Below, piece by piece: positions 26,430 to 34,892 of a stretch of DNA of 64,000 nt. The notes under the pieces were generated by a model that worked only from the letters and a program-made list of their open reading frames with translations, had not been told where the DNA came from and did no database searches. This stretch comes from Streptomyces toyocaensis (lineage in GTDB: Bacteria; Actinomycetota; Actinomycetes; Streptomycetales; Streptomycetaceae). The translations under genes and the position numbers were made by a program. The stretch covers positions 101,170 to 165,169 of the forward strand of contig NZ_JFCB01000016.1 in the NCBI RefSeq assembly GCF_000725125.1, written 5' to 3'. How positions within the stretch are numbered: position 1 is the stretch's first letter; each line of letters begins with the position of its first letter.

Positions 26430-26872
26430 CGCCACTCACCGCCCGGCTGCGCCGCCTCCTCGGCCTGCTGCAGCTTCGCGTGTTCGGCGGCCTTGCCGCG
26501 GGTGGCCCTGGCGTCCTCGGGCAGCTCCAGCTCGGGGCAGTCCTTCCACAGCCGCTCCAGGGCGTAGAAGACGCGCTCCTCGCTGTGCTGGACGTGGACG
26601 ACGATGTCGACGTAGTCGAGCAGCACCCAGCGGGCCTCGCGGTCGCCCTCGCGGCGCACCGGCTTGGCACCGAGCTCCTTGCTGAGCCGCTCCTCGATCT
26701 CGTCGACGATCGACTTGACCTGTCGGTCGTTGGGCGCGGAGGCCAGCAGGAAGGCGTCGGTGATGGACAGCACGTCACTGACGTCGTAGGCGACGATGTC
26801 GTGCGCGAGCTTGTCGGCGGCCGCCTGCGCGGCGATGTGGACGAGCTCGATGGAACGGTCGGTTGCGGTCAC
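26426..26872 (-). CDS. rsfS: Ribosomal silencing factor RsfS
   Basis: 148-aa Iojap/RsfS family protein that binds ribosomal protein uL14 and blocks subunit joining under nutrient limitation. The conserved core includes KLAHDIVAYDVSDVLSITDA, EGDREARWVLLDYVDIVVHV and RVFYALERLWKDCP. A short charged tail follows. It is placed downstream of nadD and the LytR_C protein on the minus strand, the widespread nadD-rsfS neighbourhood. Confidence 0.95.
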   Translation of the reverse strand: MTATDRSIELVHIAAQAAADKLAHDIVAYDVSDVLSITDAFLLASAPNDRQVKSIVDEIEERLSKELGAKPVRREGDREARWVLLDYVDIVVHVQHSEERVFYALERLWKDCPELELPEDARATRGKAAEHAKLQQAEEAAQPGGEWR

Positions 26873-26975
26873 TACATGGCTTTCGGTCGGCGGTCACTTG
26901 CCCTCAAGGGTCTCACGACCGCCGGGCACCCCCCACGTCATTACGGAGGGTGTGCCCGGAGCGGGTCCGCCGGCC

Positions 26976-28682
26976 CTAGGAACCGGGGTCGTAGTCCTGG
27001 CCGAGGACGACCGAGACGCGGGCGTTCCCGGAGGTCCCGCCCTTGGTGACGGAGTCCGCGTCCAGCCCCAGGGTCTTGGCGACCTCGGCGGCGTTCTCCT
27101 TGTCGGCGGCGTTCGCGTAGACCACCTTGGAGGCCGCCTGCGGTGCGGCGGCGGTGCCGGCCCCCCGGAAGGTGAAGCCGCCGTTGAGGAGCACCACGCG
27201 GGCCTTCTCGGCGCGGTCCTCCACCCCGGTGGCGTTGCGCACGGAGACGCTGACGGCGGCGTCCGGGTCGGGGCTCTTCACGGTGCCGCCGAGGACGTCC
27301 TTGACCACGCTGTCGCTCGCCTCGGCGGTGAGCGTGCCGTCCTGCTGCACGGGCAGCAGCGCGGTCCGGTGGTCGCCGCCCTTGGCGAGGTCGGAGAGCC
27401 GGGCGAGGAAGGCGCCGAGGTCCTTGTCGGTGAGCGGAGGCTCGATGATCTGCCCGAGGGTCTGGATGGTGGTCGTGGCGGCGTCCGGGTCGGAGGTCAT
27501 CTTGCGCAGGACGCTCTGCAGCACCTGCCCGAACCGCTCCAGCTGGGCGTTCTGCGCCTCGCCCGGTCCGCGGTGGGTGGCGTAGGCGACGGCCATCTTG
27601 CCGCTGAGGGTCTGGCCCTTACCCTTCCTGACCAGCGGCGCCTCGCCCTTCTTCTTGGCGTCGGGGTCGGGCACGTCGGCGTCGGTGTCGACCTCGATGT
27701 TGCCGACGAGGTCGACGAGGGTGAGCAGGAACGGGGTGTCCAGCCGCCAGGTGCCCTCGATGTCGGTGCCGAGGACGGTGTCGAGCGCGGACCTGGTGCC
27801 CTCGGAGCCGTCGTCCTCGACCGACTTGGCGAGCGTGGTGGTCGTACCGTCGTCGGCGGTGAGGGCGAGGGAGTTGGGCAGCAGGACGGTGGTGCCCCGA
27901 CCGGTGGTGGTGTTGTCGACGAGCAGGGCGGTGGCGGTCCCGCCCCGCTCGGTGTCGTGCAGGTGGACGACGATCACGTCCCGCTTCTGGGCGCCCGCGG
28001 CCGTCGTCGTGCCCGTGTCCTGCCCGGAGGACAGTCCGGGCAGCTTCCCGGCGTACCAGAGGTAGCCGACGCCACCGGCCGCGACCAGGGCGAGGACCAC
28101 GACGAGCGCGATGATCCGGCTGCGGGCGCGGCGCCGGGCCTCCTCGCGCCGCTCGGTGCGGTTCTCGGTGAACTTGAGCCAGTCGATGACGTCCTCGGAG
28201 TCGCCGTCCGGCTCCTCGACGAAGGAGAACTGCTCGGTGCGGTACTCCCGGCCGGGCCCGGCGGGGTCGTGCTCCTCGTCGACCGGGCCGGCCTGCTGCG
28301 GAATGTGCGCGGTCTGCTCGGCGACCCGGGGCTGCTGCCCGGTGCCCGCGGCGTGCGTGCCCTGCCCGTAGGGGTCGTACGGGGCGCCCTGGCCCCCCTG
28401 CCGGGTGCCGTAGGGGTCGTAGCCGCCGTAGGAGGGGGTTCCGGGCTGCTGCGGGGCTCCGGTGGCGTACGGGTCGTACGACGGCTGCTGGTGCCCGCCG
28501 GTGGCGTACGGGTCGTAGCCGCCGTACCCCTGCTGCCCCTGCTGCTGGTAGGGGTCGTACTGCTGGGACTGCGGGGCCTGCTGCTCCGTGGCCTGGCGGT
28601 AGACGGGCCGGCCGTACTCGTCGTAGCCGACGAGTTCGTACGGGGCGCCGCCCCCGTATTCCGCGTCGTATCGGTCGTTCAC
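26976..28682 (-). CDS. Membrane-anchored LCP-like protein with LytR C-terminal domain
   Basis: 568 aa from GTG 28680-28682 (GAGAGGGG upstream). Residues 1-150 are Gln/Tyr/Gly-rich with repeated YDPYATG/YDPYG units and probably disordered. One membrane helix follows (IIALVVVLALVAAGGVGYLWY). The outside part resembles an LCP domain (RDVIVVHLHDTERG ... LSGKMAVAYATHRG), then a LytR_C domain (VSVSVRNATGVEDRAEKARV). The arginine-rich catalytic signatures of LCP ligases (RSDT, RxxRQ) are not recognisable, so it may bind rather than transfer wall polymers. It lies between nadD and rsfS. Confidence 0.85.
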   Translation of the reverse strand: MNDRYDAEYGGGAPYELVGYDEYGRPVYRQATEQQAPQSQQYDPYQQQGQQGYGGYDPYATGGHQQPSYDPYATGAPQQPGTPSYGGYDPYGTRQGGQGAPYDPYGQGTHAAGTGQQPRVAEQTAHIPQQAGPVDEEHDPAGPGREYRTEQFSFVEEPDGDSEDVIDWLKFTENRTERREEARRRARSRIIALVVVLALVAAGGVGYLWYAGKLPGLSSGQDTGTTTAAGAQKRDVIVVHLHDTERGGTATALLVDNTTTGRGTTVLLPNSLALTADDGTTTTLAKSVEDDGSEGTRSALDTVLGTDIEGTWRLDTPFLLTLVDLVGNIEVDTDADVPDPDAKKKGEAPLVRKGKGQTLSGKMAVAYATHRGPGEAQNAQLERFGQVLQSVLRKMTSDPDAATTTIQTLGQIIEPPLTDKDLGAFLARLSDLAKGGDHRTALLPVQQDGTLTAEASDSVVKDVLGGTVKSPDPDAAVSVSVRNATGVEDRAEKARVVLLNGGFTFRGAGTAAAPQAASKVVYANAADKENAAEVAKTLGLDADSVTKGGTSGNARVSVVLGQDYDPGS

Positions 28683-28698
28683 CGGTACCCCTCTCGGA

Positions 28699-29337
28699 TC
28701 ACTCGCCGCGGTACAGGTCGCGCTTGTCGATGTAGCGCACGACTCCGTCCGGCACCAGGTACCAGACGGGAGCTCCCTTGGCGACTCTCGCACGGCAGTC
28801 CGTGGACGAGATGGAGAGGGCGGGGACCTCCACCAGGGAGACACCGCCCTCGGGGAGACCGGCGTCGGTCAGGTGATGGCCGGGCCGGGTCACGCCGATG
28901 AAGTGTGCCAGGGAGAAGAGTTCCTCGCTGTCGCGCCAGGTGAGGATCTGGGCGAGGGCGTCGGCGCCGGTGATGAAGAACAGGTCCGTGTCCGGGTTGA
29001 GCGCGCGCAGGTCGCGCAGGGTGTCCACGGTGTAGGTGGGGCCGCCGCGGTCGATGTCGATGCGGCTCACCGAGAACTGCGGGTTCTCGGCGGTCGCGAT
29101 GACCGTCATCAGGTAGCGGTCCTCGGCGGCGGAGACCGCACGGTGGCTCTTCTGCCAGGGCTGCCCGGTGGGGACGAAGACGACCTCGTCCAGGTGGAAC
29201 TGCGCGGCGACCTCGCTGGCCGCCACCAGGTGCCCGTGGTGGATCGGGTCGAAGGTGCCGCCCATCACACCCAGGCGGCGCCTCGTCCGCTCGGCCGGGC
29301 CGCTGCCGGGCCCGGTAGGCATGTCCTGCTCTCCCAT
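28699..29337 (-). CDS. nadD: Nicotinate-nucleotide adenylyltransferase
   Basis: 212-aa enzyme that converts nicotinate mononucleotide and ATP to deamido-NAD. It shows the nucleotidyltransferase motif GVMGGTFDPIHHGHLVAA (about residues 23-40), FVPTGQPWQKSH for the nicotinate site, and the C-terminal LSISSTDCRARV motif (family ISSTxIR). The next gene starts 16 bases downstream, so nadD, the LytR_C protein, rsfS and the phosphatase form one operon. Confidence 0.95.
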   Translation of the reverse strand: MGEQDMPTGPGSGPAERTRRRLGVMGGTFDPIHHGHLVAASEVAAQFHLDEVVFVPTGQPWQKSHRAVSAAEDRYLMTVIATAENPQFSVSRIDIDRGGPTYTVDTLRDLRALNPDTDLFFITGADALAQILTWRDSEELFSLAHFIGVTRPGHHLTDAGLPEGGVSLVEVPALSISSTDCRARVAKGAPVWYLVPDGVVRYIDKRDLYRGE

Positions 29338-29407
29338 GCGTGCAGACCCTACCGGCCCGGCCCGGGCACCCCGTCCGCCAGTGCCCTCCCGGGCCCGGGG
29401 ACGCGGG

Positions 29408-29572
29408 TCAGCGGTCGCGGTTGAAGCGGGTGGTGATCCACAGCAGGAGCAGCAGGACGAAGAGGGCGCCGCCGCCGGTGAGGTAGGGGCTGAGGCTCTC
29501 GTGGTTGCCGCTGTGCTCTCCGCCCTCGGCGGCGAGCGTGACCAACTGGGCAGCGGTGCTGGGGAAGCTCAT
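29408..29572 (-). CDS. Small single-pass membrane protein (54 aa)
   Basis: ATG at 29570-29572 opens MSFPSTAAQLVTLAAEGGEH, followed by one hydrophobic helix (YLTGGGALFVLLLLLWITT) and a short charged end (RFNRDR). The topology suggests a C-terminal cytoplasmic anchor. Small proteins of this form occur upstream of nadD in streptomycetes; no function recognised. The ribosome site is weak. Confidence 0.72.
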   Translation of the reverse strand: MSFPSTAAQLVTLAAEGGEHSGNHESLSPYLTGGGALFVLLLLLWITTRFNRDR

Positions 29573-29882
29573 CTTCGGCAGAACCTATCGCGTGTGGGCG
29601 GGATAAAGACGTCCGCTCATCGTAAGCGGGCGCCTCGGCGGCGATCACGCCGACTCCGCCGTTGCGGGCCCGCGGCGTCCGCGGCCCCGGGCGGCAGGCA
29701 ACCCCGCCGGTCCCCCGGTCGTCCTTCCGGCTGGAGCCGCGCGACGGGCCCGCGCCTCCCGGGCCGTACGGCCGGACGCTCTGCCCGTGCGAGAGGTCTG
29801 CGCCTAGGCTGGGCTTCGCCGCGGGGAGCAACGGGCCCGCACGACGGCCCGCAGAGATCACTCATTCGCACCTGGGGGAAAC
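29573..29882. other. Divergent intergenic region
   Basis: 310 bases between the small membrane protein gene (minus) and the M48 protease gene (plus). It should hold both promoters. No ORF with coding character and no strong hairpin was seen. GGGGGA immediately before 29883 is the protease ribosome site. Confidence 0.6.
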
Positions 29883-30986
29883 ATGTCCGACGGCCACCAG
29901 CACAACGGGCACGAGAGCGTGCCGGGCAGGCAGCGCAGGCGCTTCCCCGGAATCTCCTCGCGTGCGTACGAACATCCGGCCGACCGCTCCGCGCTGGTGG
30001 CGCTGCGCAAGCTGAGCGGCTTCGACACGGTCTTCAAGGCCCTGAGCGGCCTGCTGCCCGAACGCAGCCTGCGGCTGCTGTTCCTGTCCGACTCGGTGCG
30101 GGTCTCGGACCGGCAGTTCGCCCACCTCAACGACATGCTGCGGGACGCCTGCTACATCCTGGACCTGGAGAAGGTCCCGCCGATGTACGTCAACCAGGAC
30201 CCGAATCCGAACGCCATGTGCATCGGCCTGGACGAGCCGATCATCGTGGTGACCACGGGGCTGGTGGAGCTGCTCGACGAGGAGGAGATGCGGGCGGTCG
30301 TCGGGCACGAGGTCGGGCACGCGCTGTCCGGGCACGCGGTGTACCGGACCATCCTGCTGTTCCTGACGTCGCTGGCGGTCCGGGTCGCGTGGATCCCGCT
30401 CGGCAACTTCGCGATCATGGGGATCGTGACGGCGCTGCGCGAGTGGTTCCGCAAGTCGGAGCTGTCCGCGGACCGGGCGGGGCTGCTGGTCGGGCAGGAT
30501 CCGCAGGCCTCGATGCGCGGCCTGATGAAGATCGCGGGCGGCAACCACCTGCACGAGATGAACGTGGACGCGTTCCTCGAACAGGCCGAGGAGTACGAGG
30601 CCGGGGGCGACCTGCGCGACTCCGTGCTGAAGATCCTCAACGTGCTGCCCCGCTCGCACCCGTTCGCCACCGTGCGGGCCGCCGAGCTGAAGAAGTGGGA
30701 GGCCTCCCGTGACTACCAGCGGATCATGGAAGGCCACTACCCGCGGCGCGACGAGGACAAGGACGCCTCGGTGCGGGACTCCTGGCGGGAGTCGGCGAGC
30801 AGTTACGCCGGTGAGGTGAGGAACTCCAAGGACCCGCTGATGAAGCTGGTCAACGACATCGCGGGCGGCGCCGGCGACCTGGGCGGCCGGGTCCGTCGCG
30901 GCTTCGGCGGCTTCACGTCGTCGGCGCCCCGGCAGGAGCCGCCGTCGGACTCGGACGGCGGCGGCTCACCGCGCGACGGCGCCTGA
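29883..30986 (+). CDS. M48 family membrane metalloprotease
   Basis: 367-aa HtpX/Ste24-like zinc protease. The HExxH motif is VVGHEVGHALSGH (H142, E143, H146) and the third ligand is the glutamate of SELSADRAG near residue 193. Two hydrophobic segments follow the motif (ILLFLTSLAVRVAWIPLG, FAIMGIVTAL). The C-terminal 70 residues are charged and disordered. By family it degrades damaged membrane or secreted proteins. It is plus-strand and convergent with the next gene, whose stop lies 22 bases away. Confidence 0.9.
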   Translation: MSDGHQHNGHESVPGRQRRRFPGISSRAYEHPADRSALVALRKLSGFDTVFKALSGLLPERSLRLLFLSDSVRVSDRQFAHLNDMLRDACYILDLEKVPPMYVNQDPNPNAMCIGLDEPIIVVTTGLVELLDEEEMRAVVGHEVGHALSGHAVYRTILLFLTSLAVRVAWIPLGNFAIMGIVTALREWFRKSELSADRAGLLVGQDPQASMRGLMKIAGGNHLHEMNVDAFLEQAEEYEAGGDLRDSVLKILNVLPRSHPFATVRAAELKKWEASRDYQRIMEGHYPRRDEDKDASVRDSWRESASSYAGEVRNSKDPLMKLVNDIAGGAGDLGGRVRRGFGGFTSSAPRQEPPSDSDGGGSPRDGA

Positions 30987-31007
30987 GGCCCGTCCCGCCG
31001 GGTGCCC

Positions 31008-32084
31008 TCACAGGTCCGGCTGCGCGCCGGGCGCCAGGGAGCCGCACAGCGCCGGGGTGCCGCCCGTGGCATAGGGGTCGGTCACGGCGGGCCCGCCCTT
31101 CCCGGCGGTCCGGCCGGCCAGCAGCGGGCGCAGCCGGGCGGTGGCGTCCTCGGCGCAGGACAGGGGTCCGGCCCGGACGTCGGCGACGACGAGTTCCGCC
31201 TGGTGCAGGCGCAGGTCGTCGCGGTCGAAGCGGAAGTGCAGTTCACGGCGGACCGTGAACAGCGACGCCTCGGCGTCCCGGCCGGCGCCCGCCGGACGCA
31301 GCGCGTAGACGACGGTGTGGTCGGCGGTGACCGCGAGGGTGTCGGAGTCGGTCTCGGCGGCCTGCAGGGTGCCGCGCACCCGGATCCCGGGGTCGGCCAG
31401 TTCCACCCGGGAGGGGTCGAAGCGGACGAGCCACCCGGTGGGCGCGTGCCGGCCGTCGGCGGTGGGCCGGTCGAAGCTCCGGTCGAACTGCTCCAGCTGG
31501 CCGGAGTCGAGCAGCACCCGCACCGGGCGGGTCTCGCCGCCGGTGAGCACGGCCGGGTCGAGGGAGGACCGCACCACGTAGTCCTTCGCGGTGAGCAGGG
31601 CGGCCACCACCTGGCCGTCGGAGAAGTGCGCGGTACGCCGGGACGCCGGGAGCGGCACCCCTTCGGCGCCCGTGCGGAAACTCGCCGCCGGACTGCTCGC
31701 GAACAGCCGTGCCGCGTCCGCGGTGCCGGGGACCTCGCCCCGCGGGGCGAGCGGGACGACGGTCATCCGCAGGGGCTCCACGGGGCGGTCGGCGGCGGGG
31801 GTCCGGTAGGGGTGGCGTATGCCCATGTAGACGGCGGTGCCGAAGGCCACGGCGATCAGCAGGACGAGGACCAGCGCCTGCCGGGACAGGCCGCCCTTGC
31901 GCCGGTGCGGGCGGCGGCGCACGGCCGGGGCGTGATCGGTGATGCGCTCCTGCGCGGAGTACTCCTGGAGGCGGGCAGCGCGGACGAAGGACTCGTCGAA
32001 GACGACGGACCTGTACTCGTCCTCTCCACCGCCGCCGGGAACTCCCTCGGGCGTCCCCTCGGGTGGGTCCGGAGGTCCTCCCAT
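31008..32084 (-). CDS. Single-TM exported-domain protein with SVVFDESFVRAA motif
   Basis: About 358 aa from ATG at 32082-32084 (MGGPPDPPEGTPEG). A cytoplasmic N-terminus carries YRSVVFDESFVRAARLQEYS, then a basic patch and one membrane helix (ALVLVLLIAVAFGTAVYMG). An approximately 240-residue beta-rich outer domain follows (GWLVRFDPSRVELADPGIRV). The N-terminal motif is shared with the next minus-strand gene (32172-32735), so the pair are partial paralogues. No known catalytic motif. Probably cotranscribed with the gene upstream. Confidence 0.8.
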   Translation of the reverse strand: MGGPPDPPEGTPEGVPGGGGEDEYRSVVFDESFVRAARLQEYSAQERITDHAPAVRRRPHRRKGGLSRQALVLVLLIAVAFGTAVYMGIRHPYRTPAADRPVEPLRMTVVPLAPRGEVPGTADAARLFASSPAASFRTGAEGVPLPASRRTAHFSDGQVVAALLTAKDYVVRSSLDPAVLTGGETRPVRVLLDSGQLEQFDRSFDRPTADGRHAPTGWLVRFDPSRVELADPGIRVRGTLQAAETDSDTLAVTADHTVVYALRPAGAGRDAEASLFTVRRELHFRFDRDDLRLHQAELVVADVRAGPLSCAEDATARLRPLLAGRTAGKGGPAVTDPYATGGTPALCGSLAPGAQPDL

Positions 32085-32171
32085 GTCTTCAGGGTAGGTT
32101 CGGCGAAGGCCCGGTAAACGCCCCACCGGAGGGGAAGTTGTGTCAGGTCCCCACCAGACGGGCGGTCGGTC

Positions 32172-32735
32172 TCAGGGGCTGCCGCGCGGGATCACCGGGA
32201 CGGTCGGCCGGGAGTAGTCGGCCGACGCCGAGGGTGCCGCCGCGCTCTCCCGCTCCACACCGGTGGAGGCCGGTGGCGGGACCGGGTCCTGGCGGGTGGA
32301 GGAGGAGCCCCGGTACACCGCCGAGAAGGCGAGCGCGACCATGCCGATGCCCATCACCAGGGCGAGCATCCAGGCGACGGGGCGGTGCCAGCGCACCTGT
32401 TTGCCGTACGCGCCCGGGGAGCCGTAACCGCGCTCCGGGGCGTCGGAGTCGTCGTCCCGGTCGTACCCGTCCGTGCCCCGGTACCCGCCGTACCCGTCGT
32501 CGTACCGCTCACCGCGCGCACGGGCCCGGCGGGCCTCGGCCTCGGAGGCCTCGGCTCTGGCCTGCGCGGCGGCCAGGAGGCGTTCGACGGCGGTCGGCTC
32601 GTGCACCTCGGCCGCGCGTACGAAGGCCTCGTCGAAGACCACGGAGGCGAACTCTTCGTCCGACACCCCGCGGTCGTGGTCGTCGTCGGGCTCCCAGCCG
32701 TCAGGGAACGGCGTGCCCCCCACGTCCTCCGGCAC
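32172..32735 (-). CDS. Small membrane protein with SVVFDEAFVRAA motif
   Basis: About 187 aa from GTG 32733-32735 (VPEDVGGTPFPDGWEPDDDH). It has an acidic N-terminus, the motif FASVVFDEAFVRAAEVHEPT, an Ala/Glu/Arg-rich helix (LLAAAQARAEASEAEARRAR), a Tyr/Gly/Asp-rich stretch, one membrane helix (MLALVMGIGMVALAFSAVY) and a short Ser/Pro outer tail. It shares its motif with the protein at 31008-32084, which suggests a common cytoplasmic partner. Function unknown. The ribosome site is weak and an upstream start is possible. Confidence 0.72.
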   Translation of the reverse strand: MPEDVGGTPFPDGWEPDDDHDRGVSDEEFASVVFDEAFVRAAEVHEPTAVERLLAAAQARAEASEAEARRARARGERYDDGYGGYRGTDGYDRDDDSDAPERGYGSPGAYGKQVRWHRPVAWMLALVMGIGMVALAFSAVYRGSSSTRQDPVPPPASTGVERESAAAPSASADYSRPTVPVIPRGSP

Positions 32736-32847
32736 GGATCCAGAGTAGACCGGGGGGGTCGTTTTGGGCAGACGGTATGGAAATTCATCCGTCTGCCGCA
32801 TCCGTCCGCCGAGACGCGCAGCGCCGCCGCCGTCCGGCGGGCGGGCT

Positions 32848-34134
32848 TCAGCGCCGTACGTGACCGTCGCCGGTGACGATGTACTTGGTGCTGGTCAGCT
32901 CGGGCAGGCCCATCGGTCCCCGGGCGTGCAGCTTCTGCGTCGAGATGCCGATCTCCGCGCCGAAGCCGAACTGGCCGCCGTCGGTGAACCGGGTGGAGGC
33001 GTTCACCGCGACCGTGGTGGAGTCCACCAACTGGGTGAAGCGGCGGGCGGCCTGCTGCGAGGTGGTGACGATGGCCTCGGTGTGGCCGGAGGTCCACAGC
33101 CGGATGTGCTCGACGGCCCGGTCGAGGGAGTCGACGACGGCGGCGGCGATGTCGTGGGAGAGGTATTCGGTCTCCCAGTCCTCCGTGGTGGCCTCGACGA
33201 CCGTGGCGCGGGAGTCCTTGGCGTAGGCCATCACGCGCTCGTCGGCGTGCACGGTGACCCCGGCGTCGGCGAGCGCGTCCAGGGCACGGGGCAGGAACTC
33301 CGCGGCGATGTCCTGGTGGACCAGGAGGGTCTCGGCGGCGTTGCACACGCCGACCCGCTGGGCCTTGGAGTTGACCAGGATCTCGACGGCCATGTCCACG
33401 TCGGCCGCCGCGTCGACGTAGACATGGCAGTTGCCGGTACCGGTCTCGATGACCGGCACGACGGACTCCTGGACGACCGTGTTGATCAGCGAGGCGCCGC
33501 CGCGCGGGATGAGCACGTCGACCAGGCCGCGTGCGCGCATCAGCTCGCGCACGCTGTCGCGGCTCTCGCCGGGAACCAGCTGCACGGCGTCGGCCGGCAG
33601 CCCGGCACCGTGCACGGCGTCGCGCAGGACGCGCACGAGGGCGGTGTTCGAGCGGTACGCGGAGGAGGAGCCGCGCAGCAGGACGGCGTTGCCCGACTTC
33701 AGGCAGAGCGCGGCGGCGTCGACGGTCACGTTCGGCCGGCCCTCGTAGATGATCCCGACCACGCCGAGCGGCACACGGACCTGGCGCAGGTCGATGCCGT
33801 TGGGCAGCGTGGAGCCGCGGACCACCTCGCCGACCGGGTCGGGGAGCGCGGCCACGTCCCGCACGTCGGCGGCGATGGCGCGCACCCGCTCCGGGGTGAG
33901 GGTGAGCCGGTCGATCATGCCCTCGCCGGTGCCGGCCTCGCGGGCCCTGGCCACGTCCTGGGCGTTGGCCTCGACGATCTCGCTCGCGCGGACCTCCAGC
34001 GCGTCGGCGATGGCGAGCAGCGCGTCGTCCTTGGCCGCGCGCGGCAGCGGCGCGAGCACGGCGGCGGCCCCCTTTGCCCGGTAGGCGGCCTGGTTGACCG
34101 GGGACATCGAGTCGTACGGCGAGAGCGTGGTCAT
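32848..34134 (-). CDS. proA: Glutamate-5-semialdehyde dehydrogenase
   Basis: 428-aa gamma-glutamyl phosphate reductase, the second step of proline synthesis (NADPH-dependent). The aldehyde dehydrogenase fold shows VPLGVVGIIYEGRPNVTVDA, LIPRGGASLI and the catalytic cysteine in RVGVCNAAETLLVH. The start is ATG 34132-34134 (MTTLSPYDS); the open frame upstream runs through the intergenic region. proB lies upstream on the same strand, with one hypothetical gene between. Confidence 0.96.
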   Translation of the reverse strand: MTTLSPYDSMSPVNQAAYRAKGAAAVLAPLPRAAKDDALLAIADALEVRASEIVEANAQDVARAREAGTGEGMIDRLTLTPERVRAIAADVRDVAALPDPVGEVVRGSTLPNGIDLRQVRVPLGVVGIIYEGRPNVTVDAAALCLKSGNAVLLRGSSSAYRSNTALVRVLRDAVHGAGLPADAVQLVPGESRDSVRELMRARGLVDVLIPRGGASLINTVVQESVVPVIETGTGNCHVYVDAAADVDMAVEILVNSKAQRVGVCNAAETLLVHQDIAAEFLPRALDALADAGVTVHADERVMAYAKDSRATVVEATTEDWETEYLSHDIAAAVVDSLDRAVEHIRLWTSGHTEAIVTTSQQAARRFTQLVDSTTVAVNASTRFTDGGQFGFGAEIGISTQKLHARGPMGLPELTSTKYIVTGDGHVRR

Positions 34135-34292
34135 GAGGGAAGGGTAGTGCGGGCGGCGGTTCCGGTCGGCAGCCATCCCACACCCCGAGACAGACGGGGA
34201 CGTTTGGCTCCAAAGGGGCGGCCGCCCGGTTCCGCGGCGTGTGACCGCCCGGTCACGGAACGGGCGGTCACGGAACGGGTGGCCACGCCGTC

Positions 34293-34775
34293 TCAGAACG
34301 GGTGGACGCCGATGGGGGTCGCCAGGACGGGTCCGTACCCGGCGGCGACGCGCTGGTGGTAGGTCGGGCGGTCGATGACCTCCAGGCCCACGATCTCCCA
34401 GGGCGGCAGGCCCGCGGTCTGCCGGTGCTCCCCCCACAGGCGCAGCGCCACGGCGGCCGCGTCGTGCAGGTCGCGGGCCTCCTCCCAGTAGCGGATCTCC
34501 GCGTGGTCGCCGGCGTAGCGGCTGGTGAGCAGGAAGGGGTGGTCATGGGCGAGTTGCTCCAGGGACCGCCTGACCTCCCCGACCGGGGCCGGCGCACCGG
34601 AGACGCTGAGGGTGACGTGCCACAGACGCGGAAGGTCCTGGGGCTCGCCGCCCGGGAACGGGTCGCCGGCCGGCACGCTGGTCAGAGCACGCTCGTCGCC
34701 GGCCGCACGGGAGCCGGCACCACCACGAGGCGCCGTCGTCCCAGGGCGCGCTCGTCTCACGGCGGCCTCCTTCAC
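34293..34775 (-). CDS. Hypothetical protein between proB and proA
   Basis: About 160 aa. The N-terminal third is basic and low complexity and its start is uncertain (GTG 34775 chosen; the frame is open to 34850). The C-terminal about 110 residues look folded: LPRLWHVTLSVSGAPAPVGE, LAHDHPFLLTSRYAGDHAEI, ALRLWGEHRQTAGLPPWEIV. The pattern suggests a small alpha/beta protein, perhaps ACT- or ferredoxin-like, but no family is recognised. Position within the proline genes hints at cotranscription only. Confidence 0.68.
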   Translation of the reverse strand: MKEAAVRRARPGTTAPRGGAGSRAAGDERALTSVPAGDPFPGGEPQDLPRLWHVTLSVSGAPAPVGEVRRSLEQLAHDHPFLLTSRYAGDHAEIRYWEEARDLHDAAAVALRLWGEHRQTAGLPPWEIVGLEVIDRPTYHQRVAAGYGPVLATPIGVHPF

Positions 34776-34892
34776 ACGCGGACCGCCCGGGGGTCGGGCG
34801 GGCTTGTCCCTGCGACAAAGTTGAGCAGGCCGCCGGGAATCGCGGGGCACTTTTGCGGAACGTCCACCACCGGGGGCGGACGTTCAGACAGA

